A stretch of 64,000 bases of DNA, taken from assembly GCF_000283155.1 (NCBI RefSeq), contig NW_004454171.1, positions 10,717,159 to 10,781,158 of the forward strand, given 5' to 3'. This document shows positions 1 through 11,490 of this stretch, piece after piece; within the stretch, counting starts at the first letter, position 1, and the number at the start of each line of letters is the position of its first letter. The notes under the pieces are model-generated. The model saw nothing but the letters and a program-made list of their open reading frames with translations. It did not search any database and had not been told where the DNA came from. Position numbers and translations under genes: made by a program. This stretch comes from Ceratotherium simum simum (lineage: Eukaryota > Chordata > Mammalia > Perissodactyla > Rhinocerotidae).

Positions 1-3000
1 AAAAAAATACCTGGAGACAAATGAAAATGAAAGTACAACATGCCAGAATTTATGGGATACAGCAAAAGCGGTTCTAAAATGGAAATTTTAGCAATATAGT
101 CCTACCTCAACAAACAAAAAGAATCTCAAATAAACAATCTAACAGTGCACCTAAAGGAACTGGAAAAAGAAGCACAAACAAAGCCCCAAATCAGTAGAAG
201 GAAGAAAATAATAAAAATCAGAGCAGAAATAAATGAAATAGAGACTTAAAAAAATAGAAAAAAATCAATGAAACCAAGAGCTAGTTCTTTGAAAAGATAA
301 ACAAAATTGACAAACCTTTAGCTAGACTCACCAAGAAAAAAAGAGAAGACTGAAATAAATAAAATCAGAAATGAAAGAGGAAACATTACTACAGACACCT
401 CAGAAATACAAAATATTATAAAAGAATACTACGAAAAGCTATACACCAACAAATTGGCTAATTTAGAAGAAATGGATAAATTCTTAGAATCGTGCAACCT
501 TCCAAAACTGAATCAAGAATAAATAGAGCATTTGAATAGACAATCACCAGTAAGGAGATTGAAACAGTAATCAAAAACCTCCCCCAAAATAAAAGTTCAG
601 GACCAGATGGCTTCCCTGGTGAATTCTACCAAACACTCAAAGAAGACTTACTGCCTATCCTTCTCCAACTCTTCCAAAAAAATTGAAGAGGAAGGGAAGC
701 TATCTAACTTATTCTACAAAGCCAACATTACCCTGATACCAAAAACAGACAAGGACAACACAAAAAAAGAAAGTTACAGGCCAATATCACTGATGAATAT
801 CGATGCAAAAATCCTCAACAAAATACTAGCAAATCATGTACAATAATACATTAAAAAGATCATACACCATGATCAAGTGGGATTTATTCCAGGGATGCAG
901 CAATGGTTCAACATCCACAAATAAATCAACATGATACACCACATTAACAAAATAAAGAATAAAAATCACATGATCATCTCAATAGATGCAGAGAAAGCAT
1001 TTGACAAGATTCAGCATCCATTTATGATAAAAACTCTGAATAAAATGGGTATAGAAGGAAAGTACCTCAACATAATAAAGACCATATATGACAAACCAAT
1101 AGATAATGTCATTCTCAATGGTGAAAAACTGAAAGCTATCCCTCTAAGAACAGGAACCAGACAAGGATGCCTACTTTCACCACTCCTATTTAACATAGTA
1201 TTGGAAGTCCTAGCCAGAACAATCAGGCAAGAAAAAGAAATAAAAGAGATTCAAATTGGAAAGGAAGACGTGAAACTGTCACTATTTGCAGATGACATGA
1301 TTTTATATGTAGAAAACCCTAAAGAATCCACCAAAAACTTTTAGAAATAATAAACAAATATGGCAAAGTTGCAGGATACAAAATCAACATACAAAAATCA
1401 GTTGTGTTTCTATACAATAACAATGAAGTAGCAGAAAGAGAAATTAAGAATACAATCCCATTTACAATTGCAACAAAAAGAGTAAAATACCTAGTAATAA
1501 ACTTAACCAAAGAGATGAAAGATCTGTACATGGAAAACTATAAAACATTGCTGAAAGAAATTGAAGAAGACACAAAGAAATGGAAAGATATTCCATGCTC
1601 TTGGATTGGAAGATTTAACATAGTTAAAATGTCCATACTTCCTAAAGCAATCTATAGATTCAATGCAATCCCTATCAAAGTCCCAACAACATTTTTCACA
1701 GAAATAGAACAAAGAATCCTAAAATTTATATGGAACAACAAAAGACCCTGAATAGCTTTTTTCCTGAGAAAAAAGAACAAAGCTGGAGGTATCACACTCG
1801 CTGATTTCAAAATATACTACAAAGCTATAGTAACCAAAACAGCATGGTACTGGCACAAAAACAGACACATAGATCAATGGAAAAGAATTGAGAGCCCAGA
1901 AATAAATCCACACATGTATGGACAGCTAATTTTCAACAAGGGAGCCAAGAACATACAATGGAGAAAGGAAAGTCTCCTCAATGAATGGTATTGGGAAAAC
2001 TGAACAGCCCCATGCAAAAGAATGATAGTAGATCATTATCTTACACTATACACAAAAATTAACTCAAAATGGATTAAAGACCTGAATCTAAGACCTGAAA
2101 CCATGAAACTTCTAGAAGAAAACATGGGCAGTATACCTTCAACATCATATTTTCAGGTTGTCCATGACTGGGCATGTCTGACTGGGCAAAGGAAACAACA
2201 GAAAAAAAATAAACAAATGGGACTACATCAAACTAAAAATCTTCTGCACATCAAGGGAAACCATCAACCAAACAAAAAGACAACCTAACAACTGGGAGAA
2301 GATATTTGTAAACCATATATCTGATAAGGAGTTAATCTCCAAAATATGTAAGGAGCTCATACATCTCAACAACAAAAAAACTAACAACCCAATTAAAAAA
2401 TGGGAAAAGATCCTAACAGACATTTCTCCAAAGAAGATATACAGATGGCCAACAGGCACATGAAAAGATGTTCAACATCATTAACTATCAGGGTAATGCA
2501 AATCAAAGCTACAATGAGATATCACCTCACTCCCGTCAGAATGGCTATAACTAACAAGACAGGAAACAACAAGTGTTGGAGAGGATGTGGAGAGAAGGGA
2601 ACTCTCATACACTGCTAGTGGGAGTACAAACTGGTGCAGCCACTATGGAAAACAGTATGGAGATTCCTCAAAAAATTAAGAATAGAACTACCATAAGATC
2701 CAGCTATTCCACTGCTGGGTATTTATCCAAAGAACATGCAAACACGAGTGCGTAAAGATACATGCACCCTTATGTTCATTGGACCATTATTCACAATAGC
2801 CAAGACTTGGAAGCAACCTAGGTGCCCATCAAGGGACAAATGGATAAAGAAGTTGTGGTATATATACACAACAGAATACTACTCAGTCATAAGAAATGAT
2901 GAAATCCAGCAATTTGTGACAACATGGATGGGCATTCAGGATATTATGCTAAGCGAAATAAGTCAGAGGGAGAAAGTCAAATACCATATGATCTCACTCA

Positions 3001-3275
3001 TAAGTAGAAGATAAATATAACAACAAACAGTCACATAGGGACAGAGATTGAATTGGTGGTCACCAGAGGGGAAGGGGGGAGGGAGGAGGGTGAAAGGGAT
3101 GTTTAGGAACATGTGTGTGGTGATGGATTGTAATTAGTCTTTGGGTGGTGAACATGATGTAATCTATAAAACAATCGAAATATAATGATGTACACCTGAA
3201 ATTTATATAATGTTATAAAGCAATGTTACCATATTAAAAAAAATAAGTTAAAAAAATAAAATAAAAATAAAAAGC
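1..3275 (+). mobile_element. LINE-1 element, 3' part (enters from left edge)
   Basis: The segment holds the 3' half of L1 ORF2, then the 3' UTR and an A-rich tail. Visible landmarks in order are the reverse-transcriptase core around 930-1340 ('[14 protein letters not shown]' and the catalytic 'FADD' box), the C-terminal ORF2 region to about 3014, and a purine-rich G-tract block at 3066-3092 typical of L1 3' UTRs. The tail runs into an AAAATAAAA tract at 3235-3270. The 5' end lies outside the window, so no target-site duplication can be tested. It sits in an ENKUR intron in the sense orientation. The same 3' UTR type recurs at 26935-27640. Confidence 0.95.
607..3014 (+). pseudogene. L1 ORF2 (reverse transcriptase), broken
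   Basis: Three consecutive open blocks (607-846, 931-1344, 1404-1751) and shorter ones to 3014 read as ORF2 but are separated by stops and frameshifts. The palm-domain residues are still visible: Asp in '[12 protein letters not shown]', '[20 protein letters not shown]', and '[11 protein letters not shown]'. An intact ORF2 would be about 1,270 codons, so this copy cannot make an active protein. It is included because the catalytic box is preserved although the frame is lost, which indicates a moderately young copy. Confidence 0.9.
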
Positions 3276-4155
3276 CCAGTCCAGTGAGGTAAAGTTAAAG
3301 GTAATATAGGCCAAGGCTGCTGCCCATCTCTTTGTGAATATTCTGCCATTTTGAACTGTTATTTTGAAGATAGTAATTTGGTAGACACACTGAAAAATAC
3401 TTAACAGATACATGGGCATTTCTCTAAGTTCAGTTGATAGAACCTCTGCTTGACTACAAGGTTGTGTTGACACTGCTGTTTTGATACAGCTTAAAAAAAC
3501 CAAACCATTTGGGATCACTACCACCAAATAATTTGTGAAAGAGACATCCTGACCCCATTTTCCGAGCCTCACCCCATTGCCAACCCCTACTCCTGGGATG
3601 AGAGACAAGATGATGTTTAGATAGAAATAACATAAGAGGAAGGCAGGTATGGGCTTTAGGTACCATCCCGTGGAAAACCACAAACAACCAAGAGTTATAA
3701 TTTACTCTGCTTACTCACCTAAGAATGAATTATCAGTCTTTCTAAACTATTTCCTCATTTTCTGAGAATTCAGTTTTATCTCTTGTATGCATTCTCTTAT
3801 AGTTACAGGAGTCAATTGCATGCACTTTCAATTCATAATTAAATTTGGCTTCTGAATATTTTCCATGTGAACATCTAGAGGATAGATACCTCCGGTTTTT
3901 TAAGCAAACTGATTATGCAAACCTTATTTGGTCGGGTATATCTGGTAGAAGGAAGCTATTTGGGTCGTAACAACAAGGCCTTATTGTCTGCTCCAGGCTT
4001 CATAGGAACTCCCTAATTCAATTTCTAATAATGCTTACAACATCTCAGTGATATGTTAAACAGGAAGAAGATGCCATTTTTGTAGGTCAAAAACGGTGAA
4101 CAATTTCACCTGTAGTTAAACCAATATATACATTATATTCTACATATTAAATTTT
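3276..4155. other. ENKUR intronic sequence, no recognised feature
   Basis: AT-rich single-copy-looking sequence. Short open frames here have no codon or splice support. Confidence 0.5.
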
Positions 4156-4159
4156 ATCT

Positions 4160-4305
4160 TTTCTTTCCCCACCAGAATGTAAACTCCCTGAGAACAGGGA
4201 CTTTGTCTCTTTTGTTCCCTGCTGTATCCACAACTCCTAGAGCATTACCTGGGGACGTGGTAATTGTTCAACAAAAATATATTGCATGAATTAATGAATA
4301 AATGA
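4160..4305 (+). mobile_element. LINE-2 3' end fragment
   Basis: Matches the characteristic L2 3' tail: 'AATGTAAACTCCCTGAGAAC', then 'AGGGACTTTGTCTCTTTTGT', and the closing ATTGCATGAATTAATGAAT motif. It is an ancient mammalian repeat inside an ENKUR intron. Confidence 0.75.
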
Positions 4306-4354
4306 ATATTCAAAAACTCCTTTATAATGTTTCTGGGGGTGTAGAACTAGTATC

Positions 4355-4745
4355 ACAGGTGTATTGGTTTGCTAAGGCTGCCAGAACAGAGTGTCACAGA
4401 CTGGGAGGCTTAAACAGAAATTTATTTTCTCACAATTTTGAGGTCTGGAGTCCAAGATCAAGGTGTCAGAGGTTTTGTTTCTTCTGAGGCCTCTCCTCTT
4501 GGCTTGTAGAAGGCCATCTTCTCCTTGTGTCTTTACATGGTCTTCCCTCTGTGTGTGTCTGTGTGCACATTTCCTCCTCTTATAAAGATATCAGTCATAT
4601 TGAATTAGGGCCCACCCTAATGACCTCATTTTAACTTAAGTACCCCTTTAAAGACCTTATGTCCAAATGCAGTCACATTCTGAGGTACTGGGGGTTAGGG
4701 CTTCAACATATGAATATTGGGGGACACAATTCAGCCCATAACAAG
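4355..4745 (-). mobile_element. MLT1-type LTR (ERVL-MaLR), solo
   Basis: Read on the minus strand it begins 'TTATGGGCTGAATTGTGTCC' and ends '...GGCAGCCTTAGCAAACCAAT', the two ends of MLT1A-like mammalian LTR retrotransposons. Between them are the usual 'CCTCAGAATGTGACTGCATT' and 'GGGTGGGCCCTAATTCAATA' blocks and an AATAAATTT poly(A) signal region. No internal coding region is present, so this is a solo LTR, about 390 bp long. Assignment to the MLT1A subfamily is from memory of the consensus. Confidence 0.85.
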
Positions 4746-5722
4746 AGGTTAATCCAGTCCATAGACTTTTAATAATAAGTATTGTTTTTTCTGATAATAA
4801 AAGTTATATGAACTTATAAAAAGATCAAATAGTGCAGAAATGAATAAAGTCAAAGTCTCTAGTAACTGTGATGGGTTAAGATTTGAGTAAGGTTTTGACA
4901 AGGTAGTTGTTGCCTTCAGTTCTTATAAATAAACTGCAATTATTTTACATTTTAGCATTTTGACATACCATTTTGATGTGGCTGTATCAAAATAGATGAG
5001 TTGGAATGGTCCAGTTGAAAAGGCTTTGTAAAAATGGCCAGTTTCATCTGTTGCTAATGAAGAGAATGTGGTGTAGAGAAATAAATAGGATAAATTCCAG
5101 ATGGTAGTTACTTTAGGAGGTGAGATGCGATCAGGGAGGAGTGGATAGGAGACTTCAACTGTATTGGTAATGTCTTATTTATTAGGCTGCGTGTTGGGTA
5201 CATAGCTATTACATGATTTTTATGCCTTATAATAATAATAGTTTTAGTGAAGATATCCATAGATTCCTGGACTTTCAATACATCAAGGTTGATTTATTTA
5301 CTTCATGATTTTACAGTAACTTTCCTCTGAAGAAGCAATTATTGGTAGTATTGGTAGTACTCAGAAAAGAGTTTTAATGTTTCTTTGAACTTTTTTCAGT
5401 GGGAAAGCTGAATATTTATGGTTGAAATTTTATAAGAAAATATTTTCACAATAATTTGTAAAAATGTATTAGTTAGCTAGCATATAAGATTTGGGGTGCT
5501 TATCTTCTTCCCTAAGATTTTTAGGCTGTTCTTCAACATATTAATTGATTATGTTGCACTTCATTTTTTGCATTTATGGTTACCGATTTTTTACCTTAAA
5601 TATTTGAATATGTTATTAATAAAACTCCAATATACTAGTGGTAAAATATCCAGATGTTATAAATAGTACTAAGTAGCAATATTTATAGTTTAATACTAAC
5701 AAAGAAATGTTATGTTTAACAG
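4746..5722. other. ENKUR intronic sequence, no recognised repeat
   Basis: AT-rich intron leading to the acceptor at 5721-5722. I recognise no further repeat or conserved block. Confidence 0.5.
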
Positions 5723-5946
5723 AAAAAAAGTTTGATCGGAATGAGCCCAAAAAGCCTCCTGTGCCATTGAGGACTGATCATCCAGTCATGGGAATACAGA
5801 GTGAAAAAAATTTTATAAATACAAATGCAGCTGATGTCATTATGGGAGTGGCTAAAAAGCCTAAACCAATTTATGTTGACAAAAGAACTGGAGACAAGCA
5901 TGATCTTGAAACTTCAGGACTGGTTCCAAAGTACATCAATAAAAAG
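5723..5946 (+). CDS. ENKUR: Enkurin, internal coding exon (proline-rich segment)
   Basis: ENKUR encodes enkurin, a roughly 256-residue protein of sperm flagella and motile cilia that binds calmodulin and TRPC channels and is reported among ciliary doublet inner proteins; loss causes laterality defects. This 224-nt exon encodes about 75 residues from the middle of the protein. It contains 'FDRNEPKKPPVPLRTDHPVM', whose PKKPPVP core corresponds to the known SH3-binding proline-rich segment, and 'KKPKPIYVDKRTGDKHDLE'. The boundaries are an acceptor 'tttaacag' ending at 5722 and a donor AAG|gtagtc at 5947. The first two bases complete a split codon and the exon ends in phase 0, which matches the next exon. 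The frame is intact. The N-terminal exons lie to the left of the window. Identification rests on recalled similarity to mammalian enkurin. Confidence 0.95.
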
Positions 5947-6754
5947 GTAGTCTTGTGATATATTAATGAGGGACCTGAGATTCAAATAATTTAAATATGG
6001 TATTCATAATGATTGTCTATATTATCATTAATAGTGCTCTCTCTGGACAAATTATCTAGAGTGCCAGTTCCCATTCTCTGCAATCTGTGTTTGGTCCAAA
6101 TCTAACGTGATGGAGTTACGGAGAATTTGGAATGAACAACACCATATAGTTCAGTAGAGAAAAGCTATAATTGTTGTCCTTAATTTCAATCATTGATATA
6201 TTTAACAATTAAAACAAACATTCTCTAAAACATTAATTTTGGAGGTGGAAATGTCATTAAAAGCACAGTCACTACTATAATTCTAGAAGGAATAACCTTT
6301 CAGAAGATCCTAAGACTAAATCATTAGGTTGCAGTATCTTAGTAGTAGAATGAGCAAAATGAAGAGGAATACAACTTTGGAGTCATCCACCCCATCAGCG
6401 TAAATAATTCACATTACTCTTTCAAGCTGAATATATTCATTTGTTTTTAGTTTGGAGTAAAGCGGATCTTGGAAGTACTGTACAATAATCTAGTTCTTTT
6501 TGGTCCTTCATGTCTATCTGAAAAGATACTTATCAGATAGGCATATAATTTCATTGGTGAAAATTATAGAAGCTTGGGTTTAATTGTTTAAATACAGAAG
6601 ATCTTTAAAATTGAAAACGCTTACCAAAAGAATAGCTTATACAAAACCTCTTTTACTTGCTATACTTATAGAGTGCAAAAATGTTTGAAGCACATATAGT
6701 AAAATATAAGTGCAAAATCCTAAAGAATAATGATATATAATAATAAGTTATAGC

Positions 6755-6806
6755 AAAAAGGAAAGGAAGGAAAAAAAGAAGGAAGAGAGAAAAAAAGAAA
6801 AGAAAT
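6755..6806 (+). repeat. Purine-rich (GGAA/AAAG) low-complexity tract
   Basis: Uninterrupted run of A and G, mostly AAAGG and GAAGG units. The complement gives spurious open frames rich in Phe, Ser and Leu. Confidence 0.85.
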
Positions 6807-7609
6807 TGCAATGGTGATGTATGAGGGGCTCACATTGAGGTAGTCCAATGATCTACCATGATACATCCAGTGCCCATTCAAAATCAAAACAGCAACCTCA
6901 AGGCTTTTGTCAGAGAACATTGCTTATTCCCTGAGAAACTCACATCACTCAGGCTAAGACACCTTTGGAAGACTTTAGCAGGAATCTAGGAGTTGGTAGC
7001 ACATGCCAATAAAGTTATTTCAGGCTGCTCCAAATACTTTCTCCTTCTGTGGCCCTGGAGGCTGCTCATAATCTCTGTCCCACTGGGTGTGCAAAAGCAG
7101 AAATTTCACTCTCCTGGCTCTTTAAAGCCACTTCCAATCCATTATTTCTCCACCATCACATAAAAACCCTTTTCCTTCGACAGTCATGCTACCGACTGCC
7201 ACACACTCTGTCCCTCCTGGCTGCCTTCTGCCTAAGCTATTCACTTCAATACATTTTCTGCCTTGAACAGAAAATTGAAAATATCCGTCATGAAGACAGA
7301 AAAATATTAAGTTAGTCTACCTGTGCTTGTTTACCAAGCAAAGCAAACACTCTGCACCTTTGTCCTCTTGGTGTTGCTGGCTAAGCAGTCAGGGCTCATG
7401 AAGGACTTACTCAGCTTACTTTCCACTTATCAGAGTTAAAACATCTATTAGTGGTAAGTGAGATAGTAAGTCCTTTTAAGGGCAATGCTATTTTTAAAAG
7501 TGTGTGAACCTCATGCTTTAGTTTCAAATAAAATGTTATATGCCCATTTGTGCCAAGAGAAACAATTTGTGAAAACAAACTGAATCATGGATGATTGCCT
7601 GAGGTGTAC

Positions 7610-7800
7610 GGCAGTAGTAGTGGGGCATCATTTCAAGTTCTAACTCTGCCACTTTCTTAACTCTATGATCTTTAACAAGTCATTAGATTTATCACAGGGT
7701 TGTAGTGAGGATTTAATGATATAAAATATATCAAGCAGTTGACACAATCCCTGGCACCTAATAAAATTTCAATAAAGAGTGGATATTATAATATATGCAA
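7610..7800 (+). mobile_element. MIR SINE
   Basis: Contains the MIR order: 'CTAACTCTGCCACTTTCTTA', then a cytosol-like 'GTTGTAGTGAGGATTTAATG', then 'CCTGGCACCTAATAAAATTT'. It is diverged, as expected for this ancient mammalian SINE. Confidence 0.8.
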
Positions 7801-8159
7801 TTATCAGTATTAATAGTATTCATTAGCCCTCAATGATTCAACACATGGGAATATTGCAGATTACTGAAGCTTTTACCTATTTGTGAGACAATTCTTTTTC
7901 TTAAAATGTATCAACTCCTTCCCTTTATTAAACAGAGTACTCCAAATAGAACTTAATCTTTTTGTGATGATGCAGAATCATCACTATGAACATCAGTAAT
8001 AGTACTGAGCTGTAATAAGGTGTTGCCCTCAGTGCACCCTGAAATGGATGGGACTGTTTATCACTGTACTAGCTTACCAGCATACTGTGCTATTAGAGTT
8101 TACTGGTATAGTGCTTTGCAGATTTCCAGAACACACTTGCAGCTTGGATTTCTATCCTT

Positions 8160-8480
8160 TGTCAGTCTGGATGGGTTAGGTTATGCTGTAGCAACAAATA
8201 ACCCTCCAATTTCAGTAACTAAAAGCAGCTAAGTTTGCTTGTGCTACATGTTCATTGCTGGTTGTTGGAAGCTCTGCTTCTTGTCCTCATTCCAGGACCC
8301 AGGCAACCGAAAACACCACCCGTCACTGTACCAGACCGAGAAAGAACATGGCAAGTCTTCCATTAGTTCTTAAGGCACAGAGGTCACTTCTGCTCACATT
8401 AGGCAAGTCAGGTCACATGACTACATCTTACTTCAAGGGGAGCAGGAAAGTGTTGTCCTACCAAGTACCTAAAAGGAGAA
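8160..8480 (-). mobile_element. MLT1-type LTR fragment (ERVL-MaLR)
   Basis: On the + strand it carries the reversed LTR end 'GTTATGCTGTAGCAACAAAT', 'TGCTACATGTTCATTGCTGG', and 'AGGTCACTTCTGCTCACATT'. These match older MLT1 subfamilies in order and spacing. The boundaries are uncertain because the copy is diverged. Confidence 0.6.
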
Positions 8481-8529
8481 GAACCAGAGTATTTGTGAAT
8501 AGTTTTAATGACTACCCTATCTCTCAACA

Positions 8530-8790
8530 TCTGCTTCCTCAGAGAGGGCTTCCTTGACGTCCCTATTTATCTAAAATAGCTCCTATTACTTTCTTTCCCC
8601 TTTCTGTCCTTTATTTTACTTTGGAGCGTGTATATATATTATTTTATACTCTATTTTTGGTGAGTTTATCTCACCATAGAATGCATATTCCATGAGGACA
8701 GAAACTTCGCCTTTCTTATTCACTAGTATACCTAGCACCAAGTACACTCTCAAATAATTTTTTGAAGAATAAACAAGTAGTTCTGTTTCT
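8530..8790 (+). mobile_element. LINE-2 3' end fragment
   Basis: Shows 'GAGGGCTTCCTTGACGTCCC', 'ATTCCATGAGGACAGAAACT' and 'ACCTAGCACCAAGTACACTC' followed by a TGAAGAATAAA end, the normal order of the L2 3' UTR. Confidence 0.7.
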
Positions 8791-9391
8791 CTACACAGTG
8801 ATATCCAACACATTCACTAATCTGCAAGAATCACAGCTGATTGCTTCACTGTCAGCCCTTGTAAGCAGCTCAGGAGCCTAAAAATGTATTTTGCATTTCC
8901 AAAAACAACCTTAGGGTCCCAAGTCAATTTTCTCTTAAAGCAGATGTGCTTAGTATCTCTTAAGAGTTTGTTTTTATAATGCCTTGGAAGCATTTATCTT
9001 TTTTTATTTAACAAAACCATGCACAAGAGACTTCAAGATATTTAAGATATTTCAAGGTAAAAGCTGAAGCATCTAAAAGAAATAAAGAAAAACCAACCCT
9101 TAGGGATAAAGTAAGGGCTGAGTCAGCAGCCAAGAATAGGCACTGGAAACATTCAGAAGAGGGAAAACAAATGGCCACAATAATAATACTCTGATGGTTT
9201 TAGAAGACCAGAATCAACTAGTTCCCAATTGGGGGAAAAAGTCACTGAATTTTGCCGATTTGCAGTGTTTTGAGCAGAGGCTTTACGTCCGTAACATTTC
9301 TTTTTCTCTCAGTCATTGGTTGGTAGGTACATATATATAAGATTGCATTCAGGATATTGATTTTTTTTTTCCCCTGAAAAATCCTTGTAAG

Positions 9392-9538
9392 GATTATGGT
9401 GTCACACCTGAATATATATGTAAGCGAAATGAGGAAGTAAAGAAAGCCCAAGAAGAATATGACAACTATATCCAGGGAAACCTCAGGAAAGCAGCTATGA
9501 AAAGGCTGTCTGATGAAGAAAGGGAGGCGCTTCTGCAG
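9392..9538 (+). CDS. ENKUR: Enkurin, penultimate coding exon (start of enkurin domain / IQ region)
   Basis: This 147-nt exon encodes exactly 49 codons, phase 0 at both ends, beginning 'DYGVTPEYICKRNEEVKKAQ' and ending 'MKRLSDEEREALLQ'. It opens the C-terminal enkurin domain. The basic, Gln/Arg-containing helix around 'NLRKAAMKRLSDEER' and the start of the next exon is where the IQ-type calmodulin-binding motif of enkurin lies. The acceptor is ccttgtaag (AG at 9390-9391), preceded by a 15-nt pyrimidine run, and the donor is CAG|gtaagc at 9539. No stop or frameshift is seen. Joined to the flanking exons it keeps one frame, consistent with a functional gene. Confidence 0.95.
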
Positions 9539-10369
9539 GTAAGCGTGCTGTAATTTATATTCATATGTCAGTCTTTAGAACGTCTCTGAAAGAAAGGTCT
9601 ACCATCAACTTGATCAGTAAAGCAGCACTTGGTCTTTGAAATGAGAATACTCTCTTTTGGTTATGGTGACAAACTACATGCAGCAAAGCTGACTCTTGGG
9701 GGAGAGCAAAAAGCTGTAATATAGACAGTCTTTGAATAATATTTTGCTTCCAATTTGGTGAGCTTCTATTTTTTCCCAAAGATAGTTAGTGTTGTAGGGA
9801 AGCCCACCTTCTCCTACAACGAACTTGCATAAATAAAGCAAAAAGTCATTTTTATTTTCATTCTTATGTTGCTGAATTTTTAAAAAAATAATACCCATAA
9901 AATAGATATTTTTCACTAGATGGAGCTCTAGAATAATTGAAACTGTTCCTAGAGCAACTTTTTTTTTCTTTCCTATAAGCCAAATGTCCATATTTTAAAA
10001 TAACCAGGTGTTAGGTTTTATATATTTTCCTTATTTTGAATAAAATAGACTTAAAGACATATTTACACTGGAGTTTTTAATGCAAGACTTTAATCTGAAG
10101 CATTTAAAATATCGGGGGATGTGAGCAGGGTTGCTCCATGATCGTCTTTAGAGAGTATTTATTAAGCACTACTTGTACTCTACTATAGTCATACTATATT
10201 TACAGAGTAAAAATAGTACTTTATTCTTTGTTATTTTGAAAGCTTTCTAGAAAGCCATTTCTAGTGACCTTTTGAAAACAGAAAAAAAACCTTTTTATTG
10301 CATTAATTTCTGTTGAAAAATGGATTCATATGCTGTTATAAATTCTTAACATTTTATCAATATCATCAT

Positions 10370-10480
10370 AATTGTCAATAAACATTTACTAAGTGCTTGT
10401 TTTGCAGAGCATCATGCTAAGCCCCGAGGATATTAAAGTGGACATAAGATAAAATTTCTGCTATAGATAATGTTGTAATT
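10370..10480 (-). mobile_element. LINE-2 3' end fragment
   Basis: 'AATAAACATTTACTAAGTGC' followed by 'AGAGCATCATGCTAAGCCCC' is the reverse of the L2 3' terminus. Confidence 0.55.
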
Positions 10481-10644
10481 TAATTGAGGATGGGTGATAT
10501 GTATATATGTACCTATATAGATATGAGAGTGTATGTGTACAGATCCTAAGTGTTATAAGGTTCCGAGGGACTAGTATCCACTGAAGGACGTAGGTAGGTC
10601 TTTAGCTGGGCCTTAAACTGCAGAGTAAAAGGGTGTCCCAGATA

Positions 10645-10760
10645 GCAGGAGTGGCTTAAGGGCAGGGACTGTGTCTCTTTGTTGACAACAGTCTCCCTAG
10701 TGCCTAACCCAGTGCCCAGTATAAACACAGATGTCTAATAATGGTCTGCTGGAAAGAAGA
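10645..10760 (+). mobile_element. LINE-2 3' end fragment
   Basis: 'GGCAGGGACTGTGTCTCTTT', 'CCTAGTGCCTAACCCAGTGC' and 'TGTCTAATAATGGTCTGCTG' follow the L2 3' consensus order in sense orientation. Confidence 0.65.
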
Positions 10761-11344
10761 AAGGAAGCCAGGCCAGCAGGAAGGCTGGCAGACATGGGGT
10801 GGGACTTGGCACGTCACTGTCAGGAAGTACTGGTCTTTGGCCCATTTTGTCTCTCTCTCTCTCTTTCTGTCTCCAGTTTGGATTCTACCATTTTTAGAAA
10901 GTACATGCTTTTGTGAAAGCCAGGTTTTTATATCTAAATGATGCTGAAAAATAAGAAGAGAGAGGAAGAACTTCTCTCAGAAGGGAAAGGCTCTTCCCTC
11001 CCGCACTGTTTTGGCTACAGTGAATAAGCAGCCCTCAGCTTCCTAATATGTCATTATAGAGTTTCCTTGCATGCCCTTTGATGTAACAATAGTAAATCCT
11101 CCCTCGGATGCCTTATTAGCCAGGTAGTATAGCTGCTATGGTAACAGAGCTGCTGGCTGTGTTCCTGAGAAGCCTGGACCCATGCTTCCCTCCCTGGTTA
11201 AGAACTGCGTATAGCTCTATGACAGACAATACCGTTGTATGTCCCTGAGTTGGCCACAGTCTGCTCATTCTTCATAAAATAACATTCTCTTTATTCTTGG
11301 AAGAGATCATCTGGTCCGAACCTCTCATTTTACAGATGAGGATA

Positions 11345-11490
11345 TAAAATGCGAATATATGAAGTGGGCTCATTTGTGCATTCATCCATCCATTCATTTG
11401 TTGGATATCTACCATGTTCCAGGCACTGTACCCAAGCCCGGGGGATACTGTTGTGAGAAAAAAAAAAAAAAAAAACACAGGCCTTACTGT
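11345..11490 (-). mobile_element. LINE-2 3' end fragment with internal A-run
   Basis: 'CATCCATCCATTCATTTGTT', 'CTACCATGTTCCAGGCACTG' and 'GGGGGATACTGTTGTGAGAA' are the reversed L2 tail. A homopolymer A tract lies at 11459-11475. Confidence 0.7.

Larger units (their letters stand above)
5947..9391 (+). other. ENKUR: ENKUR intron between the first two visible exons
   Basis: A 3.4-kb intron (gtagtc ... ccttgtaag). It holds a purine-rich tract, a MIR, an MLT1-type LTR fragment and an L2 tail, listed separately. A T-rich pyrimidine tract at 9360-9374 precedes the acceptor. No other gene signal is seen. Confidence 0.8.
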